Assembly: GCA_016191205.1 (NCBI GenBank)
Contig: JACPPB010000013.1
Coordinates: forward strand, 1 to 64,000
Length of the DNA: 64,000 nt
Source of the DNA: Gammaproteobacteria bacterium
GTDB taxonomy: Bacteria > Pseudomonadota > Gammaproteobacteria > Pseudomonadales > Porticoccaceae
Reading direction: 5' to 3'
The position numbers and the translations under genes are program-made. This document shows, one piece after another, positions 50,875-61,946 of the stretch. Below the pieces are notes generated by a model. The model was given only the letters and a program-made list of their open reading frames with translations, was not told where the DNA came from and made no database searches. The number at the start of each line of letters is the position of its first letter. Positions within the stretch are counted from its first letter, which is position 1.

Positions 50875-53800
50875 CTATTGGCCGCGTGGGGAAATGGCAA
50901 ACTGACGATCAAAGGCTTCGCACAGAGCGGTCAGCCGCTTTTCCGACACCGGCGCCAGCGTCTTGAGTTGTTGTGCATAGAGCGAGATCCGGTATTCCTC
51001 CAGCAAAAACCGAAAATGCTCCAGGGCTTCTTCTACCGCGCCGGGGCCACCGGCCTCAGGGCACCGGTCGAACAGCCGTCCTTCGCGCCAACCCACCCGC
51101 CGCGCCTGCCACCAGGCGACAAATCCTGCGATCACCCGGGTAGCGGCGGCATCGCGCTCGACCTGTCCGGGCAGGCGTTCGAAGCGCGCGCAAGCGGCCT
51201 GAAAGTAGCGCGGATACTGGTCCAGCCAGCGCGGGGCGGTGTCGCGCAGAAAATGGGGGCGCAGCAAAAAGTCGAGTTGCGCGCGCCCGTCGGCGACCGC
51301 CGCGGGATAGCGCGCTGCGCGCTCCCCGTGCCACGCCCGCAACCGTTTCAGCGCGTCGCCCCAGGCGAGCACCTGAGCCGCCAGCCGCTGCGCCACGGCG
51401 ATCACTTCCGAGCGGTTCGCGAGACAGTCCGCGAAGGCGGCGGCGTTCCGGGGCGTGGAACGCCCCGCGAAAAGCGCGCGCAGCAAGGCAGCTTCCACAA
51501 GATCTTCGACCAGGGTTTCCCGGGCTGGCAGTTGGGCGGCGACCAGCGTCAGCGCCGCGCCCTTGAACAGCTCCTTCCGTAAATACTTGAGGGTAGTGGC
51601 AAGCTCGGCCGCCGCCAGCCGGAGCAAGCCCAATCGGGTGTGCTCCGCGGCCGCGGCGGGCGTATCAAACAGCCGCACGGCGGCGCTGTCGCCTTCATCC
51701 ACCAGCCCGGGATAGGCGGTGACGCGCAGTCCGCCGCGCGTCAGGGTCACGGCTTCCGGCAGAGTCTCCAGCGTCCAGTGCTTGAGGCCGGCCACTTCCA
51801 GACCAGCCCCGTCACCACCGCCTCCGTCCGACGCGCGCAGGGACGCCCGCACGGTGTCGCGGTACTGACGTTTGAGCGCCGCCAGATCGCGGCCCTGATC
51901 GACGAGCGCGCCCTGCTCATCTTCGAGTCGAAAATTGACGCTGTAGAAAGCATCCAGACGCTCCGGCTGCCAGGCGTCCGGCGGCACCGCCAGCCCCAGC
52001 ACGCGGCGAATGCGCTCGGTGAGCACGGCAACCAGCGGGCGATCCCCGACTTCGACGTCAGCCAACAGGCGGTCCACGGTATCCGGCACCGGTACCAGCG
52101 GCCGCCGCCACTGACGCGGCAGCGTTTTCACCAGCTCGATGCATTTGTCCCGCAACAGGCCCGGCACCAGCCACTCGAAGCGGTGCGCTGGCACTTCGTG
52201 GAGAATCGCCACGGGCACCAGGATGCTGATGCCGTCCTCGGGATGGCCGGGCTCGAAGCGGTAGCGCACGGCGTAATCGCGTCCATTCCAGGCGATCACG
52301 CCGGGAAACTGCGCGACTTCGCTCGCTGCCGGAGCGTTGCGCAGCAGTCGCTCGCGGGGCACGCACAGCAGTTCCGGATGGTCCTGCTCGGCCGCTCGCC
52401 GCCAGCGTTCGAACGCCCGCAGACTGACCACGTCGGCGGGCACCCGCTCGTCGTAAAACGCGTAGAGCTCGCGCTCGTCGGCAACCATGTCGCGGCGCCG
52501 GAAACGCTCCTCGAGATCGTGCAGCTCCGCCACCAGCGCGGCATTGCGCGCAAAAAACGCGCCCTTGCCGCCGCGCGCATAACCGCCATCCACCAGCGCG
52601 CCCTGGATGAACACCTCCCGCGCCAGCACCGGATCGATGGCACCGTAGGCCACCGCCTTGCGTTCCTGGATCACGAGACCGTAGAGGCTCTGCTTCTCCC
52701 ACGCCATGACCTGGCCGGTGCGGGCGCTGTAATGGGGTTCGCTGTAACCCTTCTTGACGAGATGGGCGGCGAGTTCCACCAGCCACTCGGGCTCGATCGC
52801 GCCGCAGTTGCTGGCGTAGAGGCGGCTGGTTTCGATCAGCTCGGCGGCCATGATCCAGCGCGGCGCGGCTTTGACCACCGCCGAACCCGGGAAAATGAAA
52901 AATTTCTGATTGCGCACGCCCTGATATTCGCGGTTGTCGCCACCCAGCCCCACCAGCGTCAACAGTCCCGCCAGCAGCGCCCGGTGGATCTGCGGTGTCG
53001 TTGCCGGCACATCGTTGTCGCGCCAGCCCAGCTCGCGGCAGACCAGATGCAACTGATGGTGCAGATCGCGCCATTCCCGCAAGCGCAGCGGCGACACAAA
53101 TTCGCGTCGGCAATGGCTTTCGAAGGCACTGCGGCTGAGTTCCTGACGCTGGAGTTCCGCGTGTCGCCACAGGTTGAGCAGCGCAACAAAGTCCGAGTGC
53201 GGATCGGCCCACTGGCGGTGGCGCTCGTCGGCGGCCTGGCGCTTGTCGGCGGGACGCTCCCGGGGATCCTGGACACTCAGTCCCGCGACGATCACCAGCG
53301 CTTCACTCAGGCAGCCTCCCGCCACCGCCGCCACCAGCATGCGTCCCAGGCGGGGATCGACCGGCAGCCGCGCCAGGGTCCGGCCAATGGCCGTGAGTAC
53401 ATTCCCGGAATCGATGGCGCCCAGTTCCGCCAGCAGTTGAAAGCCGTCATTGACCAGGCGACCGTCGGGAGGATCGAGAAACGGGAAATCCCGCACATCC
53501 CCGAGGCGCAACTCCAGCATGCGGAGAATCACGGCGGCCAGATTGGTGCGCCGGATTTCCGGATCGGTGTATTCAGGCCGCGCGGCAAAATCGTCTTCGC
53601 CGTAGAGCCGCACGCAGACACCGGGGCCGATGCGACCGCAGCGCCCGGCGCGCTGGTTGGCGCTGGCCCGGGAAATCGCCTCGATGGGCAGGCGCTGCAC
53701 CTTGGTGCGATAGCTGTAACGGCTGATCCGCGCGCGCCCGGTGTCCACCACATAGCGAATGCCAGGAACCGTGAGGGAGGTTTCCGCCACATTGGTCGCC

Positions 53801-54852
53801 AGCACCACCCGCACGCCCCGATGCGGCTGAAACACCCGGCTTTGCTCGGCCAGACTGAGGCGCGCGTACAGCGGCAGCACCTCGACCCCGTTGAGCGCGA
53901 GCTTGCGCAGCGCCACCGAGGCTTCGCGAATCTCGCGCTCGGAACTGAAGAACGCCAGCACATCGCCCCGCCCCGGCGCGGCTACCAGATCGCCAATCGC
54001 CGTCACCGCCGCCGCCACCGGATCCGCATCTTCGCCGGGCATCGGCCGATAACGGATTTCCACCGAATACCCACGACCCGACACTTCAATCACCGGGGCA
54101 CCATCGAAATGGCGCGCAAACCGCTCCACATCGATGGTGGCCGAGGTGATGATGATCCTGAGGTCGGGGCGCTGGGGCAGTATCTGCTTCAGATAACCCA
54201 GCAGAAAATCGACATTGAGACTGCGTTCATGGGCCTCGTCGATGATCAGGGTGTCGTAGCGCTGGAGCAGCCGGTCGCGCGGAATTTCCGCCAGCAGCAC
54301 GCCGTCGGTCATGAGTTTGACCAGGGTGCGTTCGCTGCTTTGATCGGCGAACCGGACCTGATAACCCACCAGTCCGCCGAGCGGGACGCGCAACTCCTCG
54401 GCGATGCGGCTCGCCACGGTGCGCGCGGCGATCCGGCGCGGCTGGGTGTGGCCGATCAGCCCGCGGGCGCCGAGTCCCAGTTCGAGACAGATCTTGGGTA
54501 ACTGGGTGGTTTTTCCGGAGCCGGTTTCACCGGCCAGGATGACGACCTGATGGTCGCGGATGGCCGCCGCAATGTCCTCGCGCCGCCCCACGACGGGCAA
54601 TTCGTCGGGATAGTTGATGGCGGGAACGCTGTCGCGCCGCGCCTGTACCGCGGCGCAGGAACTGGCGATGCGAGCTTCCAGACCGGAGATGTCGCGCTCG
54701 ACCGGGAGACCCTGCTCAAGGCGACGGGCGATGCGCGCCAGCGCGCGCCGAAGCTCCGCGACCTGGTGACTCAGACACTGATCGATTTTCGCGTTGAGCG
54801 GCGCCAACCCGTCGGGCCCGACAGGTTGCCGCGCCGGCGACGGTCCAGACAT
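50875..54852 (-). CDS. hrpA: ATP-dependent RNA helicase HrpA
   Basis: 1325 aa (E. coli 1300). DEAH-box helicase: Walker [77 protein letters not shown] and [14 protein letters not shown], then the HA2, OB-like and long C-terminal DUF3418 domains. It helps rescue stalled or collided ribosomes in E. coli. ATG start at 54852, 13 bp after the VWA-protein stop. Confidence 0.96.
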   Translation of the reverse strand: MSGPSPARQPVGPDGLAPLNAKIDQCLSHQVAELRRALARIARRLEQGLPVERDISGLEARIASSCAAVQARRDSVPAINYPDELPVVGRREDIAAAIRDHQVVILAGETGSGKTTQLPKICLELGLGARGLIGHTQPRRIAARTVASRIAEELRVPLGGLVGYQVRFADQSSERTLVKLMTDGVLLAEIPRDRLLQRYDTLIIDEAHERSLNVDFLLGYLKQILPQRPDLRIIITSATIDVERFARHFDGAPVIEVSGRGYSVEIRYRPMPGEDADPVAAAVTAIGDLVAAPGRGDVLAFFSSEREIREASVALRKLALNGVEVLPLYARLSLAEQSRVFQPHRGVRVVLATNVAETSLTVPGIRYVVDTGRARISRYSYRTKVQRLPIEAISRASANQRAGRCGRIGPGVCVRLYGEDDFAARPEYTDPEIRRTNLAAVILRMLELRLGDVRDFPFLDPPDGRLVNDGFQLLAELGAIDSGNVLTAIGRTLARLPVDPRLGRMLVAAVAGGCLSEALVIVAGLSVQDPRERPADKRQAADERHRQWADPHSDFVALLNLWRHAELQRQELSRSAFESHCRREFVSPLRLREWRDLHHQLHLVCRELGWRDNDVPATTPQIHRALLAGLLTLVGLGGDNREYQGVRNQKFFIFPGSAVVKAAPRWIMAAELIETSRLYASNCGAIEPEWLVELAAHLVKKGYSEPHYSARTGQVMAWEKQSLYGLVIQERKAVAYGAIDPVLAREVFIQGALVDGGYARGGKGAFFARNAALVAELHDLEERFRRRDMVADERELYAFYDERVPADVVSLRAFERWRRAAEQDHPELLCVPRERLLRNAPAASEVAQFPGVIAWNGRDYAVRYRFEPGHPEDGISILVPVAILHEVPAHRFEWLVPGLLRDKCIELVKTLPRQWRRPLVPVPDTVDRLLADVEVGDRPLVAVLTERIRRVLGLAVPPDAWQPERLDAFYSVNFRLEDEQGALVDQGRDLAALKRQYRDTVRASLRASDGGGGDGAGLEVAGLKHWTLETLPEAVTLTRGGLRVTAYPGLVDEGDSAAVRLFDTPAAAAEHTRLGLLRLAAAELATTLKYLRKELFKGAALTLVAAQLPARETLVEDLVEAALLRALFAGRSTPRNAAAFADCLANRSEVIAVAQRLAAQVLAWGDALKRLRAWHGERAARYPAAVADGRAQLDFLLRPHFLRDTAPRWLDQYPRYFQAACARFERLPGQVERDAAATRVIAGFVAWWQARRVGWREGRLFDRCPEAGGPGAVEEALEHFRFLLEEYRISLYAQQLKTLAPVSEKRLTALCEAFDRQFAISPRGQ

Positions 54853-54865
54853 GGCGCGGCCCGCG

Positions 54866-56041
54866 CTACTTGGCCAGCAGCGAGATCCCCTGCTCCAGCC
54901 CGCCGAGGGTGAGCGGAAACATGCGGTCTTCGAGGATGCCGCGCACCCGCTGGATGGTGGGAGTGTGCTCCCAATAGTCGTGGCGCACCGGATTCAGCCA
55001 GATCAGCTTGGGGTAAACCTGGGCGAGGCGCTCCAGCCACTCGACCCCGGTCTCCTTGTTGTAGTACTCGACGCTGCCGCCGGGACTTTCGAGTTCGTAG
55101 GGTGGCATCGAGGCATCGCCGACGAAAATCACCTTGTAGTCGGCGGGATAGGTGCGCAGCAGATCGACAGTCTCGGTCTTTTCGTTGTAGCGGCGGAAAT
55201 TGTCCTTCCACACATAGTCGTAGAGCGCGTTGTGGAAGTAAAAATACTGAAGATGCTTGAACTCGGTCCGCACGGCGGAAAACAGCTCTTCGCAAGTCCG
55301 CACATAGGGGTCCATGGAACCGCCGACGTCGAAGAAAATCAGCACCTTCACCGCGTTGTGGCGCTCCGGAACCATCTTGATGTCGAGCAGGCCGGCGTTC
55401 CTGGCGGTGGAGCGGATGGTGTCGTCGAGATCCAGCTCTTCCTCGGCGCCGGTGCGCGCGAACTTGCGCAGTCGCCGCAGGGCGACCTTGATGTTGCGGG
55501 TGCCGAGCTCGATGGTGTCGTCGAGGTTCTTGAATTCGCGCTTCTCCCAGACCTTGAGCGCTTTCTTCTGCCCACCCTCACCGCCGACCCGCACACCTTC
55601 GGGGTTGTAGCCGCTGTTGCCGAACGGCGACGTGCCCTTGGTGCCGATCCACTTGTTGCCGCCTTCGTGACGGCCTTTCTGTTCCTTCAGGCGCGCCTTG
55701 AATTCCTCGATCAGCTTTTCCAGGCCGCCCAGACTCTCGATCTTGGCCTTTTCCTCTTCGGTCAGGCTCTTCACGAACTCCTGCCGCAACCATTCCTCGG
55801 GAATCAGGATATTGAGAAAATCATCGAGAGTCTCGAGATCCTTGAAATAAAGCGCAAAGGCACGGTCGAACTTGTCGTAATAGCGCTCGTCCTTGACCAT
55901 CGCCGTGCGCGCCAGCAGATAGAAATCGTCGACACTGCCGAAGGCGACGTGTTTCTGCAACGCTTCCAGCAGGGTCAGGAGTTCCTTGATGGAAACCGGA
56001 ATCCCGCCCGTCTTGAGCGCAAAAAAGAAGTTCAGCAACAT
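54866..56041 (-). CDS. VWA domain protein (CoxE-like)
   Basis: 391 aa, cytoplasmic. The N-terminal helical half starts MLLNFFFALKTGGIPVSIKELLTLLEAL, as in CoxE-like VWA proteins. The C-terminal von Willebrand A domain (about 215-390) has its metal site in LIFFDVGGSMDPYVRTCEEL, with Gly where DxSxS sites have the first Ser. It starts directly after the MoxR stop with no gap. Such MoxR/VWA pairs act as chaperone-like systems for metallo-enzyme maturation or stress; the client is unknown. Confidence 0.88.
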   Translation of the reverse strand: MLLNFFFALKTGGIPVSIKELLTLLEALQKHVAFGSVDDFYLLARTAMVKDERYYDKFDRAFALYFKDLETLDDFLNILIPEEWLRQEFVKSLTEEEKAKIESLGGLEKLIEEFKARLKEQKGRHEGGNKWIGTKGTSPFGNSGYNPEGVRVGGEGGQKKALKVWEKREFKNLDDTIELGTRNIKVALRRLRKFARTGAEEELDLDDTIRSTARNAGLLDIKMVPERHNAVKVLIFFDVGGSMDPYVRTCEELFSAVRTEFKHLQYFYFHNALYDYVWKDNFRRYNEKTETVDLLRTYPADYKVIFVGDASMPPYELESPGGSVEYYNKETGVEWLERLAQVYPKLIWLNPVRHDYWEHTPTIQRVRGILEDRMFPLTLGGLEQGISLLAK

Positions 56042-56890
56042 TTAGCTATGCTTCTCCCGGCGCGTCATGAACGCCAAACGTTCGAGCAAATGCACATCCT
56101 GTTCGTTCTTCAACAGCGCACCGTACAGCGGCGGAATCGCCTTGGTGGGGTCGCGCTGTTTCAGGATTTCATCGGGGATGTCGTCGGAAAGCAACAACTT
56201 CAGCCAGTCCACCAGTTCGGACGTGGACGGCTTTTTCTTCAGGCCCGGAATTTTTCGCACATCGAAGAACACGTCGAGCGCTTCATCGACCAGGGATTTC
56301 TTGATGCCGGGGTGGTGCACATCCACGATGCGCAACATGGTTTCGCGATCGGGGAAATTGATGAAGTGAAAGAAACAACGGCGCAGGAAAGCGTCGGGCA
56401 ATTCCTTTTCGTTGTTGCTGGTGATGATGACGATCGGACGGTGTTTGGCCACCACGCGCTCGCCGGTTTCATAGACATGAAATTCCATGCGATCGAGTTC
56501 CAGCAACAGGTCGTTGGGGAACTCGATGTCGGCCTTGTCCACTTCATCGATCAGCAGTACCACCTGCTCATCGGCCGCGAACGCCTCCCATACCTTGCCG
56601 CGCTTGATGTAGTTGGCGATGTCGTGGACCTTGTCGCCACCCAGTTGCGAATCCCGGAGCCGCGATACCGCATCGTATTCGTACAGACCCTGCTGGGCCT
56701 TGGTGGTCGATTTGATGTGCCAGGAAATCAGACGCTTGCCCAGCGCCAAGGCCACCTCTTCGGCGAGCATCGTTTTGCCGGTGCCCGGCTCGCCCTTGAT
56801 CAGCAGCGGCCGTTGCAGAATCACCGCCGCATTGACGGCCATCTGCAGGTCGTCGGTGGCGACATACCGTTCTGTACCCGTGAATTGCAT
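56042..56890 (-). CDS. MoxR-family AAA+ ATPase
   Basis: 282 aa. Walker A LLIKGEPGTGKTMLAEEVALAL, Walker B VVLLIDEVDKADIEFPNDLLLELD, sensor 1 IVIITSNNEKELPDAFLRRCFFHFINFPD with the arginine finger region. Works with the adjacent VWA protein (stop and ATG are adjacent). Starts MQFTGTERYVATDDLQMAVNAAVILQ. The family is close to the MoxR/CoxD-like group; no methanol dehydrogenase or CO dehydrogenase genes are nearby. Confidence 0.92.
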   Translation of the reverse strand: MQFTGTERYVATDDLQMAVNAAVILQRPLLIKGEPGTGKTMLAEEVALALGKRLISWHIKSTTKAQQGLYEYDAVSRLRDSQLGGDKVHDIANYIKRGKVWEAFAADEQVVLLIDEVDKADIEFPNDLLLELDRMEFHVYETGERVVAKHRPIVIITSNNEKELPDAFLRRCFFHFINFPDRETMLRIVDVHHPGIKKSLVDEALDVFFDVRKIPGLKKKPSTSELVDWLKLLLSDDIPDEILKQRDPTKAIPPLYGALLKNEQDVHLLERLAFMTRREKHS

Positions 56891-56932
56891 CTTGATCTCC
56901 AGGAACCATGAAAAAATCGAATGCGCCGCATT

Positions 56933-57436
56933 CTACGGCAAGCCTTTGTTGCTTCCAACCCGGGTTCCAGATCCTCTCGGGACCCATTTTTCCTGCTGCG
57001 AAGCGGTACTTTCCGGCGCTGGCCCCACGACGAAAGTGGGCTCCTGCCGGTTGCGCCGGGGTGCGGGAGCTGGCGCGGTCCTGGCGGCTTTCGACGCCGC
57101 TTCCCGGCGGGGTCGGAAGATCAGCCACAGCCCGAGCGTCAGCACATAGAGCAGACCGAACACCGCCAGCAGCGGCAGCACGCCACGGAGCAGGGCATCA
57201 CCATGCTCGGGACCGAGGGCGTCGAACAGCATCACTCCCCAGGCCGGGGCGAGATAATGCAGGTCGCGGTACGGGAACATCGGTGTCGCGAGCAACGTGA
57301 TGACAGCGACCCGCGCGAAAGCGCGGAGTGGAAATCCGGGCAGGGGCCGGGTGATCCGCCACAGCGGCGCCAGCACCAGCAACACACCCAGGTACCAGCC
57401 GACCAGGCCCCAGAAATAATTCTCTTCGCTGTACAC
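56933..57436 (-). CDS. Small membrane protein, unknown function
   Basis: 167 aa from a GTG at 57436 (GGGTAGG upstream), 5 bp after the ycgN stop. Three hydrophobic segments: YFWGLVGWYLGVLLVLAPLW, RVAVITLLATPMFPY and VLPLLAVFGLLYVLTLGLWLIF. The C-terminal 50 residues are a Pro/Ala/Arg-rich soluble tail. I do not recognise a family. The frame stays open upstream, but that part overlaps ycgN and is not coding. A membrane role is inferred from composition only. Confidence 0.6.
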   Translation of the reverse strand: MYSEENYFWGLVGWYLGVLLVLAPLWRITRPLPGFPLRAFARVAVITLLATPMFPYRDLHYLAPAWGVMLFDALGPEHGDALLRGVLPLLAVFGLLYVLTLGLWLIFRPRREAASKAARTAPAPAPRRNRQEPTFVVGPAPESTASQQEKWVPRGSGTRVGSNKGLP

Positions 57437-57441
57437 GCGAC

Positions 57442-57879
57442 CTACCCCACCCAGCGGACGATATGATCGGCCCGTGCATCCGGATGCACGAATTCCTCCG
57501 AGACTACCCGATCCCGCACCGAAATACCCGCCGTGTGGACGCTGTCCGGATCTCCCGAAATCAGGGGATGCCAGGCATGCAGCGGCTTGCCCTCGGCCAC
57601 CAGACGATAGGCGCAGGTGTCCGGCAGCCAGTCCGTGGCGGGCACATTGACGGGGTTCAGCACCTGACAATCGGGAACCCGCCGCTCGCGATGCTGGTAG
57701 TCGCGGCACCGGCAGCGCCGGATATCCAGCAACCGGCAGGCGATGCCGGTATAGGCGATTTCGCCGCTGTCCGCATCCTCCAGTTTCAGCAGACAGCAGC
57801 GACCGCAGCCATCGCAGAGCGCCTCCCATTCCCCGGCATCGAGTTCGGCCAGCGTCTTGTCCTCCCAGAAACGCTCCAT
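57442..57879 (-). CDS. ycgN: YcgN-family cysteine-cluster protein (UPF0260)
   Basis: 145 aa. Cysteine motifs LCDGCGRCCLLKLED and RCRCRDYQHRERRVPDC, with WLPDTCAYR, are the YcgN signature; such CxxCxxCC proteins probably bind a metal or cluster. Function unknown. The ATG shares one base with the ycgL stop (TGATG). It follows rnd and ycgL as in many gammaproteobacteria. Confidence 0.93.
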   Translation of the reverse strand: MERFWEDKTLAELDAGEWEALCDGCGRCCLLKLEDADSGEIAYTGIACRLLDIRRCRCRDYQHRERRVPDCQVLNPVNVPATDWLPDTCAYRLVAEGKPLHAWHPLISGDPDSVHTAGISVRDRVVSEEFVHPDARADHIVRWVG

Positions 57880-58184
57880 CAGCCGCCCCGGGGCAACTTC
57901 TCGTTGCGGCCAGCGATCGCCGCGATGCCGGCATCCGGCAACGGCGGCAACTGGAGAAACCAGCCGCGTTCGCGCAGCGCCGCCAGCACTTCGTCGGTGT
58001 TGGCGCGCGCCAGCGTCCGGTCCGGCGTCAGCGCCAGGGTCAACGCCAGCTCGGGCGTGCCAAACCGCTGCAGCAGATCATCCGGCACCGGCGCGAGATC
58101 CTGCTCCCGGGTGACGTACAGATACAGTTCGCCGCGCCGCGGGCTGCGGTACACCTTGCACAATACTTTGTCTGCCGAAGTCAT
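57879..58184 (-). CDS. ycgL: YcgL-family protein
   Basis: 101 aa. KVLCKVYRSPRRGELYLYV, VPDDLLQRFGTPELALTLALTP and VLAALRERGWFLQLPPLP match YcgL (DUF709). Function unknown. The ATG at 58184 overlaps the rnd stop (ATGA), and its stop overlaps ycgN (TGATG). The frame is open upstream through rnd, but that part is a shadow. Confidence 0.92.
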   Translation of the reverse strand: MTSADKVLCKVYRSPRRGELYLYVTREQDLAPVPDDLLQRFGTPELALTLALTPDRTLARANTDEVLAALRERGWFLQLPPLPDAGIAAIAGRNEKLPRGG

Positions 58185-59329
58185 GGGGTTGGCGCGCTCC
58201 AGGCGCGCACGAAATCGAGGAGTTGCGCCCCCACCATAGCGCGACGCCAGCCGACTGCCAGCACCGCCGGCAACTGTGGCGTTCCGCCACTCCAGGAGCG
58301 CGCGAGTTGCTCCAGGTCCGTGCGCCGTACCAGCATTTCCGGAGCGATGCCGAATTCGCCGGCGCGCTCGGCCAGCCAGTCGCGACAGGCCCGCACCAGA
58401 TCGCGCGCCGTGCGGCTGAGAGGCTCCCCTTCCAGCGGTTCGGGGAAATCCGCCGCCGGTACCGCCGCGGCCCGGGCCAGCGCAGCCAGCAGCTCCGGTC
58501 CGTAGTCGCGTGCAGTGCGGGGCCGCAGGTCGCCGATGCGGGCCAGCGCGGCGCGCTCCACCGGTCGCGCCTGCACCAGCGCGAGCAATTCGACGTCGTT
58601 GACGACATGACCCCGGGGGCGATCGCGACGCCGCGCCTCGCCTTCGCGCCAGGCGGCCAACTCCCGTAGCGCCGCGAGATCCCGCGGCGCCAGACGTCCG
58701 GCGCCCTTGACGCGACGGTATTGCTGTTCCGGCGGCGTCTCCTGCGCGGCCTGTACGAGGATCGCCGCCATCTCGGCCGCGATCCAGTCCGCGCGGCCCA
58801 GGCGCGCGCCGGCCTCGACCAACTGGCGGTACACCGGAAAGAGGTAGTGCACATCGGCCGCGGCGTAGGCGAGCTGGGCCGCCGACAGCGGGCGCTGCAA
58901 CCAGTCGGAGCGGGTCTCCTGCTTGCCGATTTCGACATCCAGCAGCCGCTTCACCAAAGCGCTGTAACCGAGCGAGAACCCGTGGCCGACCATGGCCGCC
59001 GCCACTTGGGTGTCGTACAGGGGCGCGGGCCGGCAGCCCAGGGCGAGTTGCAGCACCTCCAGATCTTCCGAACAGGAGTGCAGCACCTTGATCACGTTCG
59101 GATCGGACAGCAGCTCTCCCAGCGGACTCAGATCGCCGAGCACCACCGGGTCGATGAGCCAGGCCGTGTCGCCATCGCTCACCTGGACCAGCGCCAGACG
59201 CGGATAAAAAGTATCCGTGCGCATGAATTCGGTGTCGAGAGTCACCGCCGCGCACCGGCGCCAGTGTGCCGCCGCCGCGACCAGCTCCGTATCCGCGGTG
59301 ATCAGATGCGTGGGCGGGTGGCCGGTCAC
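58181..59329 (-). CDS. rnd: Ribonuclease D
   Basis: 382 aa (E. coli 375). DEDD 3'-to-5' exonuclease: [20 protein letters not shown] (Asp, Glu), [14 protein letters not shown] (Asp), [15 protein letters not shown] (Asp), followed by two HRDC domains (about 210-370). Trims tRNA 3' ends. Start GTG at 59329 overlaps the recR stop as GTGA, giving tight coupling. An upstream start in the same frame lies inside recR and is not used. Confidence 0.94.
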   Translation of the reverse strand: MTGHPPTHLITADTELVAAAAHWRRCAAVTLDTEFMRTDTFYPRLALVQVSDGDTAWLIDPVVLGDLSPLGELLSDPNVIKVLHSCSEDLEVLQLALGCRPAPLYDTQVAAAMVGHGFSLGYSALVKRLLDVEIGKQETRSDWLQRPLSAAQLAYAAADVHYLFPVYRQLVEAGARLGRADWIAAEMAAILVQAAQETPPEQQYRRVKGAGRLAPRDLAALRELAAWREGEARRRDRPRGHVVNDVELLALVQARPVERAALARIGDLRPRTARDYGPELLAALARAAAVPAADFPEPLEGEPLSRTARDLVRACRDWLAERAGEFGIAPEMLVRRTDLEQLARSWSGGTPQLPAVLAVGWRRAMVGAQLLDFVRAWSAPTP

Positions 59330-59925
59330 GAGGACATGCGCCGGCGGCTGGCAAAGGCGTGCGACAGAGTGCCGCCGTCGACGTATTCCAGTTCCCCGCC
59401 GAGCGGTACGCCGTGGGCGATCCGGCTCACCGACACACCCATGGCGGTGGCGTGCTCGCTGATGAAATGCGCGGTGGCCTCGCCTTCGACGGTGAGATTG
59501 GTAGCCAGGATCAGTTCCTCGATGGGTTCCTCGGCAAGCCGCCGCAGCAATTGATCGATGCCGATCTCCTCGGGCCCCATGCCGTCGATGGGCGACAGGC
59601 GACCCAGGAGGACGAAATAGCGGCCCGGGTAGCTGCCGGACTGCTCGATGGCGAACAGGTCGGCGGGCGTCTCCACCACGCACAGCAAGCCCGGATCGCG
59701 GCGCGCACTGGCACAGATACGACATTCCTCGGCCTCGGTCAGTACGCGGCAGCGGCGACAGCGCCCTACCCGCTCCGTCGCCGCCATGATTGCGCCGGCC
59801 AGCCGCAGCGCCCGCTCGCGGTCGCGCTCCAGCAGATGCAGCGCCATGCGCTGGGCGCTTTTGGACCCCACGCCCGGCAAACAGCGCAGGGCGTCGATAA
59901 GCTCGCCGATCAGTCCGTCGAACAT
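59326..59925 (-). CDS. recR: Recombination protein RecR
   Basis: 199 aa. [36 protein letters not shown] (helix-hairpin-helix), the C4 zinc finger [16 protein letters not shown] and the Toprim part ([29 protein letters not shown], then [17 protein letters not shown]) are complete. Loads RecA in gap repair with RecF/O. Starts 4 bp after ybaB. Confidence 0.97.
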   Translation of the reverse strand: MFDGLIGELIDALRCLPGVGSKSAQRMALHLLERDRERALRLAGAIMAATERVGRCRRCRVLTEAEECRICASARRDPGLLCVVETPADLFAIEQSGSYPGRYFVLLGRLSPIDGMGPEEIGIDQLLRRLAEEPIEELILATNLTVEGEATAHFISEHATAMGVSVSRIAHGVPLGGELEYVDGGTLSHAFASRRRMSS

Positions 59926-59929
59926 GGGA

Positions 59930-60250
59930 TCAGAACGGCAGCTTGAAGCCGGGCGGCAGCGGCATGCCGGCCGTGAGCCCACCCATCAGTTCCTTCTGGC
60001 GCGCCTCCACTTTGCGCGCGGCGTCATTCACGGCGGCGGCCAGCAGATCCTCGAGAATTTCGACGTCTTCGACCAGCAGGCTCGGATCGATACTGACCTT
60101 GCGCACATCGTGGCGCCCCGTCATCCGCACCCTCACCAGCCCCGCGCCGGACTCTCCCGTCACCTCGGTGGCAGCGGCCTCCTCTTGCAGCTTCTGCATT
60201 TTCTCCTGCATCTGCCGCGCCTGTTCCATCAAATCGTTCAGACCTTTCAT
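59930..60250 (-). CDS. ybaB: YbaB/EbfC nucleoid-associated protein
   Basis: 106 aa. [24 protein letters not shown] starts the long N-terminal helix, followed by [29 protein letters not shown], as in E. coli YbaB. DNA-binding dimer. It sits 7 bp after dnaX and before recR, the usual gammaproteobacterial order. Confidence 0.96.
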   Translation of the reverse strand: MKGLNDLMEQARQMQEKMQKLQEEAAATEVTGESGAGLVRVRMTGRHDVRKVSIDPSLLVEDVEILEDLLAAAVNDAARKVEARQKELMGGLTAGMPLPPGFKLPF

Positions 60251-60257
60251 GACTACC

Positions 60258-61946
60258 TCATTCGTCCAGAGGGACCACGGTATCTTCGAGCAGGACGCCG
60301 TTGAAACGTGCCATCAGCGCGCTCACCAGGGGATCGGCGCGCAACGTCGCCACCGCCGCGAGCTGCCGCTCCCGGCGGTGGCGCAATTCGACCTCGCGGG
60401 GCGATTCCGCTCCGAGCACACCGGATGCAATCTCCACTTGCACCGGCGTCGCGAAATACCCGCCGAGCGCGGCTTCGATGCGCTCCCGATGACTCACGTC
60501 ATAGAGCGCATCGCTGCGGGCGTCGAGCCGGAATACCAAACGACTGCCCACGCGTTCGACCAGCTCCAGATTGGCGGCGGTATTGGCCACCACGCCGCCG
60601 AGCGCGAGCGCTCCGCACACCATCGGCCACTGCGCGGGACCGAACTGTTCCAGCGCAATGGCGGATCCCGGCGCCGGAGCCGCCGCAGGCGGCGGCGCGG
60701 GCACCTCCGCTGTCGGCATCGGCTCGGGCGCGACAGCCGGCGCACTCACCTCGCGCGGCGGCGCGAGCGCGACTTCAGCCGCCGGAACGGACTTTTTTGC
60801 CGCGGGCGGCACCTCCCGTGCCGCCGTTGCCGCCGGTTCACCCCGGGAGTCCGTGGCGGATGGTACCGGCTCAAACGCCAGTTGCCGCAGGAGGATCATT
60901 TCGAACCCGACGCGCAAATCCCCGCTGTGGGGCAGATCGCGCCGTCCCAGCAGACAGATCTGATAAAAGAGCTGCACGGTCTCCCGCGTCAGTTGCGCGG
61001 CCAGTTGGCCGATCTCCGCGGCGTTGCCGCCGCGCGGGTCGAGCGCCTCCGGTACCGTCTGCGCCACCGCCACCTGGTGCCAGATCGCGATCATGTCGGC
61101 AAGCGCCGCCGCGTAATCGGGTGCCAGCTCGGCCAGCCGATCCACCAGCCCGAGCACAGCGGCACCGTCGCCCGCCGCCAGCGCCTGGCAGATTTTCAGC
61201 ACCGTGGAGCGATCGATGGTGCCCAGCATGGCGCTCACCGCCTGCTCCTCGATCTGGCCGCCGCCATGGGCAATCGCCTGATCGGTCAGGCTCAGCGCAT
61301 CGCGCATGCTCCCGTCGGCCGCGCGCGCCAGCGCCCAGAGACTGGCTTCGTCGCTGGGAACCCGTTCTTCGCGCAACACCATGGTCAGGTGCTCGACAAT
61401 GCGCTCCGGCGCGAGATTCTTGAGGTTGAACTGCAGGCAGCGCGACAGGATGGTGACCGGCAGGCGCTGGGGATCGGTGGTGGCGAGCAGAAACTTGACG
61501 TGGGGCGGCGGCTCTTCGAGCGTCTTCAACAGGGCGTTGAAACTGTGGCCTGACAGCATGTGCACCTCATCGATCAGGTACACCTTGTAACGCCCGAGCG
61601 TCGGCGCGTACTGCACATTGTCCAGCAGGTCGCGGGTATCCTCGACCTTGGTGCGCGATGCCGCATCGACTTCGATCAGATCGACAAAGCGGCCCTCCGC
61701 CAGCTCGACACAGGCGCCACAGGTACCGCAAGGCTTCGAACTCACCCCGGTTTCGCAATTGAGACATTTGGCGAGGATGCGCGCGATGGTGGTCTTGCCC
61801 ACGCCGCGCGTGCCGGTGAATAGGTAGGCGTGGTGCAGCCGGCCCTGGTCGAGCGCGTTGATCAGGGCCTTGAGCACATGCTCCTGCCCGACCATTTCGG
61901 AGAAAAAGCGGGGCCGCCACTTGCGGGCAAGCACCTGATAGTTCAT
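60258..61946 (-). CDS. dnaX: DNA polymerase III subunits tau/gamma
   Basis: 562 aa (E. coli tau 643). Clamp-loader ATPase: [34 protein letters not shown] (Walker A), the zinc-binding Cys residues [19 protein letters not shown], Walker [12 protein letters not shown], and [21 protein letters not shown]. The Ala/Pro-rich middle (about 360-430) leads to the polymerase-binding C-domain. A slippery A AAA AAG with a following stem would yield a short gamma form of about 390 aa (listed separately). Located just downstream of ffs. Confidence 0.96.
   Translation of the reverse strand: MNYQVLARKWRPRFFSEMVGQEHVLKALINALDQGRLHHAYLFTGTRGVGKTTIARILAKCLNCETGVSSKPCGTCGACVELAEGRFVDLIEVDAASRTKVEDTRDLLDNVQYAPTLGRYKVYLIDEVHMLSGHSFNALLKTLEEPPPHVKFLLATTDPQRLPVTILSRCLQFNLKNLAPERIVEHLTMVLREERVPSDEASLWALARAADGSMRDALSLTDQAIAHGGGQIEEQAVSAMLGTIDRSTVLKICQALAAGDGAAVLGLVDRLAELAPDYAAALADMIAIWHQVAVAQTVPEALDPRGGNAAEIGQLAAQLTRETVQLFYQICLLGRRDLPHSGDLRVGFEMILLRQLAFEPVPSATDSRGEPAATAAREVPPAAKKSVPAAEVALAPPREVSAPAVAPEPMPTAEVPAPPPAAAPAPGSAIALEQFGPAQWPMVCGALALGGVVANTAANLELVERVGSRLVFRLDARSDALYDVSHRERIEAALGGYFATPVQVEIASGVLGAESPREVELRHRRERQLAAVATLRADPLVSALMARFNGVLLEDTVVPLDE
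60756..60798 (-). promoter_or_regulatory. dnaX programmed -1 frameshift signal
   Basis: On the minus strand, A AAA AAG (60798-60792) lies in the correct phase after GCA (codons 383-385). GGGAGG sits upstream as an internal ribosome-pairing site. Seven nt after the heptamer, CGGCGGC (60784-60778) pairs with GCCGCCG (60762-60756). In the -1 frame a TGA follows at 60777-60775, giving gamma of about 390 residues ending VRSGG. E. coli dnaX has the same heptamer. Confidence 0.8.

Noticed and set aside
51640-54501. Plus-strand frame of over 950 codons opposite hrpA
   Set aside because: Shadow; hrpA motifs are intact on the minus strand.
57437-57934. Extended N-terminus for the small membrane protein
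   Set aside because: It would overlap all of ycgN in another frame; the downstream GTG at 57436 gives a sensible membrane protein.
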